Shown here one piece after another: positions 49,801-60,175 of a stretch of 64,000 nt of DNA (its first letter is position 1; every line of letters starts with the position of its first letter). The position numbers were made by a program, and so were the translations under genes. Source of the stretch: Manduca sexta (taxonomy: Eukaryota > Arthropoda > Insecta > Lepidoptera > Sphingidae); contig NC_051141.1 of assembly GCF_014839805.1 (NCBI RefSeq), positions 13,524,777 to 13,588,776 on the forward strand, read 5' to 3'. Below the pieces are notes generated by a model that worked only from the letters and a program-made list of their open reading frames with translations, searched no databases and was not told the origin of the DNA.

Positions 49801-52017
49801 GATTTTAAACTTTGTTTTAATACACATCTTTATTGACACTCCAAGAAATAAAAAATAATCTCGCATTGCATTAAATCGTTAATACTTTAACAGCTACGTA
49901 AAACAGACGAAATTTCTTATTGGGTCCCCAATTTGAATGCCCTTTATTACATGGTGCTTTAGGAAAAATAAATTAAATATAATATATAATTTTTTTACTG
50001 CTGTGAATGACGAAACGAGTTTGCCGTTCGCCTGATGGTAAGCGATATTACCGCCCATGAACAGTAGAAACACCATCCAACACCTTGAAATACAAAATAT
50101 TGTTTGGTTTTCCACTGCGCTCGCCATCCTGGGACGTGAGATGTTAAGTGTCATTATGTCAATTAGTTACACTGGCTACAATGTCCTTCAAACCGGAACA
50201 CAATGACTACACACTGTTGCTTGGCGGCAGAAATTGACATTGCGGTGGTACCTACCCAGGCGGACTCTCATATAAGAGATCTACCACTACCACTACTACC
50301 AAGTTGAACTGCCATTATGCGACAAATTCATGTTATAAAGTCTTAGTCTACAATTTAAAATCCTTAATATATTTATACATACTCACCCAAAGCCTCTCAG
50401 GTTCTGGATCTCCCTCATCTTCCTCGTCGTCGTCCTGTACAATGAATATTTATAAGTAATAGCCCACACTCCATTATATCTATATTTACACTTGATTTTA
50501 CTTGCGGCTCTATCTGCATCACCCAATCTTAGGATAAACTGAGCTAATGTAACTTTTTTTGTGGAAGAATTTTCGAAATGTTTTAGCATTTTTTGAGTAT
50601 ATCCATCTCTTGATAATATTAGTTTAATTTTATGCATGTATTTCATACTTACCTCGTGGGAAGACAAACAAGTGCACCAGGACTCTTCGGTGACTTCGTC
50701 ATCGGAGTCTTCATCGCCATCGTAGTATTGCATGTAGTTCTGGAACAAAATATCATTATCAACATGAGTAATTATCAAACAACCCTGGATTGATTTAATG
50801 ACTACCTCGCATATTCCCAACAGGCTAAATAAAACTGGAGCAGCTAATCCATGATCAATAATCAATCAATCAATACATGATAAATTATCTCAACTATTTG
50901 CAAAAGGCTTTATGACCATTTCCATTTCAATGCAACTGTGATCACGCTGGATGAAGATAAGGATCGCCCACAGAGTTCTTAAGCAGAAAAATCTTCACAC
51001 AATATGTCAATTTTATTATTTACTGTAAACACAAAGTCTACAATAAATACAGCCTACGAAGCAATAATGACATCACAAACATTGAATCTTTACAAGCAAC
51101 ATCAACAACATATTGCAGGTCTATCACAATAAACCCCTAAAACATAATATGAACTTTCAATGCATTAAATTGAAAACAGTGTTGTGCCTAATGCAAACTA
51201 TTGGTCTTGTAGCTATGAACTAAGTACTGGGCAGGAGTTATAGCTCCATAAGTATGAATACAAATGTGGTGGTTTTGGTAGGCATTTCACCACTCACCGA
51301 GGACCGAGAACTGCCTGCCTCATTTTTTCTGCTGTCATTTAGGCCAAGAAGTTTCTCAGCATTTGAAGTTGATGGGACTGAGAACTCCTTGGTGCTATCA
51401 GAACTGGTGCTAGCGATGCTCGAGGCATTGGAACTAGTTCTTCCCGAAGGACCACTCATTGCATCTAAATCACAACCATCTATTTCCATATCACATAACC
51501 CATTATTATCACCCTTATAGAGTTTTCCCTTTGGAAGGTCTTTCTTTTCCTCTATATTGCTGCTTAAAAGTTTTTGCATGAAATCTGGTTTGAATGCCTC
51601 TTCTCTCCTAGGCTCTTCATATTTTCTGGAATGGATCATGTTTTTGATAGTTGCATTACTGTCATTAGCCACATTTTTGCTGCACCCTGGCATACTGTAA
51701 TCAGTCATGAGATTAGACAATGCGGATATAGTCTCTGAGCTAGATGCTAAGCTAGAGTTTGCACTGGATATGTGTCCAGGGTAGTGTGGTGGGGCAGTAA
51801 TTTTGCTATCAACTATCATACGAGAACATTGTTTAATAATTCTGTTTTCTTCATCAAAGTCCTCCCTCTCTATATCATCTATTTGTTGCCTGCCACTTGT
51901 CTGGGGAGAGGCACTCCTTTCTGCCATATTGACGTCTCTATCAGTCTTGCTCTCACTGTTGTCGAAGGACACTCGACTAGTGCCTTCAAATACATCACCT
52001 GAGCATGATGGGTCCAT
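40597..52017 (-). CDS. ago: archipelago / Fbxw7, F-box and WD40 substrate receptor of SCF ubiquitin ligase
   Basis: Ten coding exons (51298-52017, 50653-50739, 50387-50434, 48441-48610, 48061-48276, 45954-46242, 44039-44220, 42049-42274, 40966-41176, 40597-40883) join to 2436 nt, 811 residues plus TAG, with GT-AG borders and matching phases throughout. Order: serine-rich disordered N-terminus (1-240), acidic stretch (241-285), linker helix (about 340-380), F-box (about 381-428; [15 protein letters not shown]), eight WD40 blades (about 475-805). Arg563, Arg577 and Arg603 keep the 14 and 26 spacing of human FBXW7 Arg465, Arg479 and Arg505, which grip the phosphodegron. It marks cyclin E, Myc, Notch and similar proteins for degradation. 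The length is between human (707) and Drosophila (about 1,300). The start is the first in-frame ATG; an in-frame stop lies upstream if the 5' exons are joined as proposed. Confidence 0.97.
40966..41176 (-). CDS. ago: ago exon 11: blades 5 and 6
   Basis: AATTTTCAG|TTTGAC to TTTCAG|GTCACT (phase 0 to 1). [18 protein letters not shown], then [19 protein letters not shown]. Confidence 0.96.
41177..42048. other. ago intron between exons 10 and 11
   Basis: AT-rich. A hairpin-like inverted pair (TATATCATAAAT and ATTTATGATATA) lies at 41798-41830. Confidence 0.5.
42049..42274 (-). CDS. ago: ago exon 10: rest of blade 3 and blade 4
   Basis: ATATTCAG|AGTGG to [22 protein letters not shown] (Arg577), then [13 protein letters not shown] (Arg603) and [10 protein letters not shown]. 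Confidence 0.96.
42425..42528. mobile_element. foldback miniature element
   Basis: The core 42445-42504 is a palindrome with 29-bp arms, one mismatch and a 2-base spacer (arm starts ATCCCTCCTTGGTAGCCTG). Weaker symmetry (CCCACTTGAT against CACCAGTGGG) extends it on both sides. Lies in an ago intron. Confidence 0.75.
42627..42789. mobile_element. foldback miniature element, about 75-bp arms
   Basis: The left arm TAGTTAGTGATGTTTCGCAG ... CCTTTAAAATTT is repeated inverted on the right (AAATTTTAAAGGC ... CTGCGAGAACTAATCACTAA) with few mismatches and about a 9-base loop. Different from its neighbour at 42425. Confidence 0.8.
42790..44038. other. ago intron, remainder
   Basis: AT-rich, no exon or repeat recognised. 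Confidence 0.5.
44039..44220 (-). CDS. ago: ago exon 9: WD40 blade 2 and start of blade 3
   Basis: CTGTTCAG|TGC to [29 protein letters not shown] ... [13 protein letters not shown]; includes Arg563. Confidence 0.96.
45154..45317. mobile_element. hAT-type miniature element, 164 bp
   Basis: Ends CAGTGGCGAGGCG and CATCGCCACTG are inverted. Flanked by GCAAGTAC and ACAAGTAC, an 8-bp target duplication with one difference, as for hAT elements. Lies in an ago intron. Confidence 0.85.
45660..45925 (+). mobile_element. tRNA-derived SINE
   Basis: CCTGTCTCGGTGGCATATTG carries a Pol III A-box-like part and ATTCCGGGTAGGG a weak B box. The body GGCGATAGCATCGCCCCCTA and TTAGTTGCACCTCTGCCG is the wording of abundant lepidopteran SINEs. 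It is preceded by an (AT)n run. Confidence 0.75.
45954..46242 (-). CDS. ago: ago exon 8: end of F-box, linker, WD40 blade 1
   Basis: TTGTCAG|GTTCC to [27 protein letters not shown] completes the F-box and linker; [12 protein letters not shown] ... LKVW is blade 1. Confidence 0.96.
46442..47110. mobile_element. hAT-type non-autonomous element, 669 bp
   Basis: Starts CAGTGGCGAAGCGTCC and ends CACCCTTCTCCACTG, matching the ends of the 164-bp element at 45154 (both also share GATTCCTAC inside the left end and CGGGTT inside the right). The inside is AT-rich with no transposase. The target duplication is unclear (TAGCC on both sides). Confidence 0.7.
47111..48060. other. ago intron with a SINE piece
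   Basis: AT-rich. The segment 47600-47690 (AAGGGCTCGCCTAAGTGGTT, CCTGATGTTAAGCGAAGTG) looks like a SINE fragment in minus orientation. Confidence 0.4.
48061..48276 (-). CDS. ago: ago exon 7: dimerisation helix and F-box
   Basis: TTGCAG|ATTCCA to [31 protein letters not shown] forms the helical dimerisation/linker part, and [19 protein letters not shown] starts the F-box that binds Skp1. Confidence 0.96.
48441..48610 (-). CDS. ago: ago exon 6: linker before the F-box
   Basis: ATTGCAG|AGG to [27 protein letters not shown] ... [10 protein letters not shown]; leaves two bases (phase 2). The basic RKRR start could be part of a nuclear localisation signal. Confidence 0.9.
48611..49980. other. ago intron, no feature seen
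   Basis: AT-rich DNA between exons 5 and 6. Nothing recognised. Confidence 0.5.
49985..50130 (-). mobile_element. SINE fragment
   Basis: Read on the minus strand: GGCGGTAATATCGCTTACCA, then TCAGGCGAACGGCAAACTCG, the 3' domain of common lepidopteran SINE/LINE families. Confidence 0.55.
50387..50434 (-). CDS. ago: ago exon 5: 48-nt acidic micro-exon
   Basis: TTGTACAG|GAC to TGG|GTGAGT, phase 0 to 0. [16 protein letters not shown]. Its phase makes it skippable without frame change. Confidence 0.85.
50653..50739 (-). CDS. ago: ago exon 4: acidic segment
   Basis: GTTCCAG|AAC to GAG|GTAAGT, phase 0 to 0. [19 protein letters not shown] then [10 protein letters not shown]. Confidence 0.85.
50740..51297. 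other. ago intron 3
   Basis: Intron between exons 3 and 4; no feature seen apart from the retained-intron frame at 51238-51297. Confidence 0.5.
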
Positions 52018-52032
52018 TTTCCTGGGTGGAAA
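51298..52032 (-). CDS. ago: ago exon 3: start codon and N-terminal region
   Basis: Acceptor TTTTCAG before 52032; ATG at 52017-52015; donor TCG|GTGAGT after 51298. Encodes residues 1-240, rich in Ser, Asn and acidic residues ([18 protein letters not shown] ...), with no folded domain recognised. The first 15 bases are 5' UTR. The open frame continues into the intron to 51238 if unspliced. Confidence 0.85.
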
Positions 52033-52280
52033 CTGAAAATTAAATCATTGTTTTGTTATATCAGAATGGGTAGCCATTGTGTTGAAATGTGATCCAACGT
52101 TGCAAATGTAAACATCTGTTGAAAATTGCATGAGCATTATGAATGAGATGAATTATGTGCTGATGTAAGTTTCAAGAATGCATTGAAAGATAGTTAAGCA
52201 TGTTACTACACACAAACATTTACTAAATAATACAACAAATATCAAGCTCTTTTTGTAAATAGTTTAGACTCACTACTTAC

Positions 52281-52323
52281 ACTTGTGTGAAATGGATGAT
52301 ACACAGTTGCACGTTCTGCTCTC
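52281..52323 (-). other. ago: ago exon 2 (5' UTR, 43 nt)
   Basis: TTTATACAG|GAGAGC to CAAGT|GTAAGT. Joined to exon 3 it stays open in the ATG frame (RAERATVYHPFHTS), but it has no ATG, and a TGA comes just before it if exon 1 is as proposed. It would be coding only with a different upstream exon. Confidence 0.65.
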
Positions 52324-55234
52324 CTGTATAAATAAAAACTGTGTATTAACTTCCAAGTACAATTGTTATATTTTACTAATATGTTATACATTTGTATGTA
52401 CATACATATGTGTACATCAACCTCAATTACAACAAAATTTAATATTTTACTGATACTATTGACCCCGATTTACAAATAATTGTTCTTTATAAATTATTAA
52501 TAATAACTTCTACAAATGCCAGAGGTCTTTTACCTATATCTACTGCCAAGAAATATGCAACTGTACATGTATTACTAATGGGGACACAACTAGGACAGTA
52601 CTAAAATGATTTGCCTTATATTCCCATATTTAGGATATGCATAAATTATAATATGTAAAGAACCAATATCTTATACTTATAACAAACAAATGTCTGTATG
52701 ATATTTGAATATTAAATTATTGTGCAAGAAATATCTATAATAAATATCTCACTTAGTCCTATAAACTATTTTTCCAAAATGTTGATTAAATGTCAAAATA
52801 ATTCACTATAATGTCAGTTTCTAATGATTTAACAAATGTTGTATAGTTTTATTTTCACAATACTGTGATCCACATTGCATGTCAAGGGGGAGCGAGGTTC
52901 CACTGTTTGATACATAGCTCGCCCCCCAGTGTCCAAGGTTTCACAAACTCCACTAATAAACATAGTATCTATATAATATTATTGTGTGAAGCAAAAACTT
53001 TGTATCCATTCTAAAATTTGGGACTGTTAAAGTAGGAATGCAGAAAGCTGATATATTTATATAATATGCATTAGAAATACAATGAAATAATTAAAAAAAA
53101 TAATTACATGCACTACCATATGTGTGCCACACAACACAAAATCTGTGGTCAAACTGAGAAAAGATTTCAATATTACTTGTTTTTAATGTCCATAGTGTTA
53201 GGTACTGAATGTCAATTATCCATATATTAATATGTCAAGGGAAAATGTTGTACCGATTTTTAAGCACAGTGCATGCGCATGCATGCATACACATACACTG
53301 CACAGTGAAGTGTGAGATTCAGCATAATTTAAATCCATAAAGAGAAGAAAAATAAAATTTATGTGTAATGTGTTACAAATTAGTAAATATGAAATTACAT
53401 TTGTACTACTAGACAACCACTATAGAATACTATGTTTTGTAACAGTTATTCATTTTTTGTGTTGCTCTGTTTAATGACATTCAATATCAGAAAAACAATA
53501 TATACCATTTTTCAGCCATAGCTCTCATATACTATGTTTATAAATTAAATTAAATATTAATAATAATCATATTATATTAAATTACTGGAACAACCTTAGA
53601 CTTTTTGCTCCAATTGTATAATTATCTGTATCTCAATAAAAACATTCACACCAAGTCCAGCACAAGACGACATATTTTATAATTAATTGAGTTTTTTGTT
53701 ACAAACTTTGCAACTGGCATTCACTATACAAATTATGTGAGTTATCTATTTTTCAAGAATATAAGTATTACTTATAAACTCACATATTCAACAGTTATAG
53801 TCCAGAAAGATATTTTTTTTATTCATACCCACTTTTCACAATTTTGTTAATTGTATTTAGTGCAATTTGTAACTTGCAAAAAAAAATAATTATTTCAATA
53901 TTATCATATAAAATAATATGAATTCCTCTGCTAATATAATGTTGGTATAAAACAAGAACTAGTCTTTACACTCTCTTATATAATGTCATCATAGAAAATA
54001 ATGAAAACAGATAAATCTGTATGAAGCACCTACCAGTTGATCATAAATATGTATAATAAATAAAAATATTGTATATTGTATGTAACTAAAAATCATCAAG
54101 AGATTACTATCCTCAATGTGGAGAAAATAAGCAGAGGAGCCGGAAACACACTCATAACCAATAAAACTGATATGACAGTTGTATATTCATACCTATATAC
54201 ACATTTGCTCAGAATTCATGGGCTACTGTTTGCAATACACTCATTAAATCAGACTACCTAAACAAACGAATAGCATGAGTTTGTCTTATAGATAAAAATG
54301 TGCCACTGGGTTCGGATTTACTGGAAGTAATAAAAACAAAACAAAAATAGTCAAAACCAGTATTATAAATACCTCAATTAAACACATAAGTACACAAAAA
54401 TGTAATGAATATTTGAAAAAGTAACAGTTGATATTAGTTGAACAAAAAAGAAAAAAAAAACGAACCAAAATTGCCAAAGGGAAGTAGATATATAATTATC
54501 ATTGCTACATACATGCATGATGGACTGCACTGCACATGATGTCTCCAGGACATTTTATGAATTTGGAACACATTCATCCTCCATGCACTACAATTAACTA
54601 CATTGATAAATAAAACTTGAGTAAATTTGATAAGGAACAGTAAAGAACACTACAAGGCCATTGTATCAAACCAAGTGTAGACTGCTTTAGAACAAAGTCA
54701 CAATCATGACCATGTTATATGCTCAGTAATCATGCACTGGATAAGACATTATGGTCAATAAATAGGTAATGTACCACAGCAGATGGTCAAATAACAAAAG
54801 ATTTAATGCAAAATGCGCCCTCACCAACAATACGGCGCATAAGGCCCATAGGTAAGTAATGCAGGAAGTGTGCACGTATAGCATGTGTCCAGATGTTTTT
54901 TATGCAAAAATGTAAACGATGGAAGCCTCGATCATAAGAAACCATTTTTACGCCTCACAATTCACATGCATGCACTACCACAAAAAAAAACGCACTGATT
55001 AATTTCAATGTTCATGACAAAATTTTCTGACCTTTGCATATTTACGACAAACAACCGTTGCTCTCAAACGCTGACCTAAATCTCAAAGGACTACAAGCGC
55101 CTATGGAACCGCATCCCGTTCTAACTTAGGTGCGCCTGGGATTTATAGACGTGAAAACACATAGTAGTCCGAGCTACGATAGAACTAATTGCTGGGACGT
55201 GACCCACGTACGCTCCAAATTTAAAACCACTCAC
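52324..55234. other. ago intron 1
   Basis: AT-rich, no exon. A short inverted pair (GGGGGAGCGAG and CTCGCCCCCC) is at 52887-52927, and a GCATGCGCATGCATGC run at 53271-53286. Confidence 0.45.
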
Positions 55235-55330
55235 CTGTTTCAATTTTTTCTAGGCTGTTGGTAATATCATTGGTTTATCTTATTTCGTAACATATTCTGT
55301 AGAAATTGTGAACAAAATAAAAAAATAAAT
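55235..55330 (-). other. ago: ago exon 1 (5' UTR), candidate; start not fixed
   Basis: A consensus donor GAAACAG|GTGAGT lies at 55235 on the minus strand, after GATATTACCAACAGCCTAG. The transcription start is unknown; AT-rich DNA extends to 55400. The intron side (55080-55230) is GC-richer. The 2.9-kb intron 1 (52324-55234) holds no other exon that I can see. Confidence 0.4.
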
Positions 55331-55499
55331 ATGTAACTATGTGCATTTATTTCATCGACTTGAAACACCGTGGTAGGCCATCGACCACAGACAATAAAAA
55401 AATGTACTATACTTTTTCTGTATGGTGCAAAAAGCAAAATATCATAGACATTTTTTTTTTTGGTTGAATATCATAGACATCTGCTGATGACTGATTTAG

Positions 55500-56100
55500 G
55501 TTAGGCTTACACATCCGTTTTTTCCGAATCTGAATTCAGATCTGAATCCAGAAATCTTTGGATCCCATACAACTCGGTATTACATACATGAATGTTTCTG
55601 TTGCACAACATTTACTTGCTGGAAAGGGGCGGAGCGATACGCATTTTTGCATGCTGTATGCATAGAATTTATCAAAGTGGGCCGCACTGATGGATTTTAT
55701 TTTACAGTTTTGGACATCACTCTTTTGAGCAGTTCTTTCAGCAATTTCGGCAATGAAGGAAAATTTGGGACGACGCAATGTTTGAACACGGAAATAATAA
55801 ATAAAAGTAATAAATTCTCAACAACAATGGTCATAGATAAACATAATACATTTCATGAAAAAAAACTTGGTTGTAAATAATATTTTTGAAGGGATGTTTT
55901 TCTTTTGTAGATTTTGTGAATATGGAAGACCCTTTTAGACATGATCGATGAGGAAATATTATTTCTACTGAGTATTTTATAAGATAAAAAGAATATTATA
56001 GAAAACCAAAAAACTAATTTTGGATACAGAATTTTGCAATTTTTATATCTAAATCGGACAAAAGAAAACTTATTTTGCGAACAACATGTCACTAGCTTTA
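55500..56100. other. probable transposon debris upstream of ago
   Basis: A minus-strand open frame (55536-55778) reads MRRPKFSFIAEIAERTAQKS and is cysteine-containing, but I cannot assign it. The flank CGAATCTGAATTCAGATCTG is partly palindromic. Confidence 0.3.
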
Positions 56101-56445
56101 AAATTCATTGTTAGAAGACTTTCGTTTACAAGAAAAACCTTAAAGTGAATTTCATAATTCATAACTACCTTCGAGAATGTCACTTTATTATAAAAAAAAA
56201 ACAAACACAAATTTTAAAGACAAAGTCATTAAAAACAGCAACTCTGGTCTCTGAGCAACACTGCAGGCGGGCGGTGACTGGAAGCATAGAAGGAATCTAA
56301 ATTACCCCAATATACTTATCCTTTTTTTTCAAATAGGTCAAAACCGTTGAAAAGAACGAGACAAATATTATGTTGCTAAGGTCGGCTTGCGTACACTTTA
56401 AAATTATCAAATGGTTACCTTTGGTCATCTTTACGATGCCGAATA

Positions 56446-57843
56446 GGGGACCGGACAGGTATTACCAAAAAATCTGAAATTCAGTTTAAAGTAAAGTTTG
56501 TAATATTAAAAATATTATCTCATATTTGTTTTTGTAAAAGAGTTGTGATTTGTATTTTTAAATCAATAAATAAAATACAATAATTATAATATTTTTAGTC
56601 TATTCTTTACGGCAAATGAAACACCAATCACGGCGCATGACGTCACACGTGGGTAAAATGTAAACAAACAGACGTCATCTGGATGTCATACCGCGTTGTG
56701 TTATTTTAATGCTTTAAAGGTGTTTTTTGACACAGAACTGCTCTAATAATTAATATTAATTTATACGGGACGTTGTTACTATCTTCCAACTTAACGTTTA
56801 CAGATTGTTTAATCGTTAATCATAATGGACCGCAAAAAATATCGTTGGTGCGTCGTACCTGAATGTAATAATACTTCTATATCTTTACCAAACAAATTAT
56901 TTATTGATGTACCACGAAAAGCAGATATACGAATAAAGTGGTTGCAGTTAGCAAGACGAACCTACGACGGAATGTCTGCAGACTCACCGATTTAGTTTTG
57001 TGAGGATCACTTTGATGTAAGTAATTAAAAATAGTGTTTCGGTTTAAAATAAATCGATGAATATTTCAATTAATTAAATCATTTGTACACCCAGGAGGTT
57101 ATGGTTATGAGATGTATTTATTTATGTTTTAGCTGCCACATGATATGGAATAGAATATTTATTTATATAGAATTCTGGTTGTTACACAGATATGATTAAC
57201 ACGGTCTATGCAATGTTGCCAGATCATAATTTCTCTTTGCCCCAGGATTATTTAAAATTTTACCCTTAAACCAATCATAAATAATTCGGTACTTTTTTTT
57301 CTAAATCCTTATCTATGCAGATGCCACTTCTTTCTTCACTTCCACTTCAATAATTATTAATTTAATTATCTCATTTTATTAGGAACAACTAGTTGTACAT
57401 GAAAATTGTATTGAATAAAAAATTATAATTGTTTCATGGCCTACAATTTTTGTAGGAAACATCTTTCTCTAAGCTCAATATTTATTACAATACCGTGAAA
57501 CAACAGCTTTAATACCTTAACTTGTAGAATTACCCCAAAAATTACCATAAAAAAATACCCTGCTGATTCAGTTTTACCCTAAATCTAGGGTAAATAACCC
57601 TAATCTGGCATTATTGAATCACTGTTCAAATGACAAGACTTGTCAAGTTGCTTAATCCACGTATGACGTCACACGAGACGAAATGACATAATGTAGCGTT
57701 TGGGCGGGAATTATAGCTATTTAACTTTTAGGCATGGTTTTATGTACTTTTTAAGCTTTATTTGTGCAAAATACTATTTTTCTTGGCTATTTATATCCAC
57801 AATGATCAATTTAAAACACCTTCTGAAAATTTGTCCGGTCCCC
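56446..57843. mobile_element. 1.4-kb TIR-bounded element carrying a THAP exon
   Basis: GGGGACCGGACA at 56446-56457 and TGTCCGGTCCCC at 57832-57843 are perfect 12-bp inverted ends, each flanked by TA. Inside are two TGACGTCA (CRE-type) sites, at 56640 and 57665, both followed by CACG, and one THAP-domain exon. No catalytic transposase region is seen. P elements also begin with a THAP domain but make 8-bp duplications, so the family is uncertain. Confidence 0.65.
56825..57016 (+). pseudogene. THAP zinc-finger first exon with in-frame stop
   Basis: ATG then DRKKYRWCVVPECNNTS ... WLQLARRTYDGMSADSPI, stop, FCEDHFD and donor GTAAGT. Cys9, Cys14, Cys59 and His62 are the C2CH zinc ligands, and FCEDHF is the THAP hallmark. 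The TAG at codon 57 falls inside the domain, two codons before the third ligand, so no working zinc finger is made without read-through or a sequence error. Confidence 0.8.
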
Positions 57844-58042
57844 TATTAAAAAGCAAATAAAATTTCAAATGTTCCAACTTGCCAACCTCAAAACAATGTC
57901 ACAAACGCGCCCACACAATTTAGTTACGTTATACTTCAGCGCGTGCTTTTCAAAAGCGGCTACATGTTTTGTAATATTTTTGTTGTTAAATTTAATAAAT
58001 ACACAGTGCTGTTTAAGTATAATATAGCCCTACGAACAAGCA

Positions 58043-58616
58043 ATGGCATGCGTTATTGTGGGGTGTAATTCTCATTCTTCTCGTAAAGAAAATGAAACTG
58101 AAATCATCAACTTCCATCGGTGCGTAAACAAAAAACCTAATATATTTGCTTAAACCCTGTACATCAGTGTAAAAAGTATTATTAATTAATCTTTATTATG
58201 CTGTAGTCATATTATAATCTGCTGTTGGCCATTCGGCACAGTAATTATTAAGTATTTTTCATTTTTACCAATTTACGTAGACGTGTTCAATAGTGTTGTG
58301 CTGCATATTCTGTCGATAACATGGATGTTAGTATATTGTAGTTTACTATTTTGCATAAATTGCCTTTTACTTTCAATATACGGTGGTGTAGTGGTAAAAG
58401 CCACTTGGAAACCGTGCGCAAAGGCTGGGGGTTGAGGAAACTATCTGATTTTCATAGTGTGTTCCATACAATGTGTTTCATTGCAGATTCCCCACAGATG
58501 ATGCTATGAGGCAAAAATGGATCGTTGCCATAGCTCGTCCCAATTGGCATTGAAAAAAAACAGCACCGTGTTTGCTCTAAGCATTTCGACAAAGTTTTAT
58601 TAACATTGAAATAAGT
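58043..58616 (+). pseudogene. second THAP-domain gene fragment, two exons, frameshifted
   Basis: Exon 1 (58043-58119): MACVIVGCNSHSSRKENETE then IINFHR, donor CG|GTGCGT. Exon 2 from 58487 after TCATTGCAG: FPTDDAMRQKWIVAIARPNW, then a stop (TGA at 58552) at an A8 run, after which RVCSKHFDK continues in another frame. Cys3, Cys8 and the CSKHF pair are THAP zinc ligands. It is unlike the copy at 56825. The intron contains a SINE-like piece (58384-58440, GGTGTAGTGGTAAAAGCC). Confidence 0.7.
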
Positions 58617-58756
58617 TATCAAACATATGTGACATGAATGATACCGCTGTGTTTTAATTTTACTGTCCCGTTTTAGTAGCTTCTATTAAATCACACCTCT
58701 TGGGTATCTTTTAATCGCTAAGAAAGTCAGAAAAGAACAGAAGGCGTACTGGCTTT

Positions 58757-59275
58757 CTCCTAGACGAAATTCGGGCCGATTTCTTGTTTGTTACTTACAG
58801 CGGTTTCCATTCCTTCCGAAATTTCTAACATTTTCTTAATTTAATAATCTGAATGCTAAACCATTTTTGTGTGAATGACGTTTCGGAAGGCATGGAAACT
58901 GCTGTAAATAGCAAATGAAAATTGGATAAAATTTAGCTCGAAGAAAGCCAGTAATTCTATAATTTATTGTAATTTAACAGCTTCTTAACGCGTGCTTTTA
59001 TATACCCAGACCTCATTCGGTACTTGAATACCAAATTAGGGTTTTGATATCTTTTTAACCTTTATCTAAAATAGCATTTTGCAACGGTTTGTAGTTGATT
59101 GACCGAAAAGTGTTTATTTTAGCAGGTCTGTGAATTTACCATAGCCGATAGGCAAAGTATCTATCGATATCGATAAGATGTCAGAAGGGATCTCAACTCA
59201 AATTTCTTGCTGTCAAAGACACAGTACACTCAAATGTCATAGTGTTACTTCTATGCTTGTCATTGTTCTGAGTTG
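58757..59275. mobile_element. foldback-type repeat, copy A
   Basis: From about 58826 it matches 61228-61678 in direct orientation (shared TTTCTAACATTTT, GCATGGAAACTGCTGTAAAT, ATCTATCGATATCGATAA, CTTGTCATTGTTCTGAG). Its left part 58757-58940 is itself an inverted repeat (CAGCGGTTTCCATTCCTTCC against GGAAGGCATGGAAACTGCTG, extending outward to CTGGCTTTCT and AGAAAGCCAG). Confidence 0.75.
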
Positions 59276-59403
59276 TGACAAAACATCATAAGTGTCATAA
59301 ATTGGCAGACAGCTCGATAATTCAAAGTTTAAAACTTTTTATTTATGAGAATTTTATTTATTGTTTGTATATTCTATTATTACTTGAGATGGAAAAAATC
59401 ACT

Positions 59404-59860
59404 GATGATTTATTTATTTATTTATTTATTTAAGGACCTCCAACAAAGGATACACGGCATATAATAAATACAATGTCGTAATATTGGTATAATTAACAAT
59501 GTGACGTGCTTCTTCAATTAAAGGAGACCACAGCATGCAAATTTATGTATTAATACAGCGGCAAAAATAATAATATTTGTTACTAATAAAATTTAGAATA
59601 ACAAACAAAAGGGATAAAACATAATAAGAAGTGACAAAACATAAAATAAAATGTGATTAATTATAATTATTAATTGTGAGTACGTAACAGTTGCAGGACT
59701 TGTTTCCTGTACTTAGAAATGTCCGTAAAAAATATAATATAATAAAATAAATAAATAAATAAAATAAATATATAAATGATAAAATATAATCGGAGGAAGC
59801 CATAATTAAAAGAAGAAAGCTTTCTGAGGAAACTTTATAAATGTGTTTATACAACGAGAA
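59404..59860 (-). mobile_element. 3' end of a LINE
   Basis: On the minus strand the frame DISKYRKQVLQLLRTHN ends in a stop (about 59669-59720), followed by non-coding sequence and an AAATAAATAAATAAAT tail at 59404-59430. This layout suits the C-terminus and tail of a lepidopteran non-LTR element. Upstream frames are broken. Confidence 0.6.
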
Positions 59861-60096
59861 ACAGTATGTTTATAAATTATATCTGATAGTTCGAGTATAA
59901 AATTATGTTTTAAGTATTTTATTTTTAGACTAAGATTGTTTGAAGCGTGCATTGTGGACCAGCTAACAAAATCACATTTGTACAAATTATACTATACACT
60001 TAAGTCACCCATAACTGGAATTTTGAAGACAACACAAATGTATAAAACTGTGTTTGTAATTTAAAGAAATTAAAGTTATGATTTATTTGTTTAGGT

Positions 60097-60175
60097 TCTC
60101 GCCGCGACTCACGAGAATACAGCCAACGCAAAGGAGTAACATTACCGGACGGTTGTACGGATGGAACAAGAATTT
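60097..60175 (+). other. possible isolated exon
   Basis: After ATTTATTTGTTTAG the sequence becomes GC-richer and reads SRRDSREYSQRKGVTLPDGC. It could be a terminal exon or a chance frame; no partner exon was seen. Confidence 0.2.

Noticed and set aside
50383..50865. Continuous 160-codon minus-strand frame spanning two ago exons and the intron between
   Set aside because: Consensus GT-AG sites at 50653 and 50434 and loss of acidic coding character in between show that the middle is intron.
58384..58440. Possible tRNA gene (GGTGTAGTGGTAAAAGCC)
   Set aside because: Only an A-box-like half is recognisable; no full cloverleaf, more likely a SINE head.
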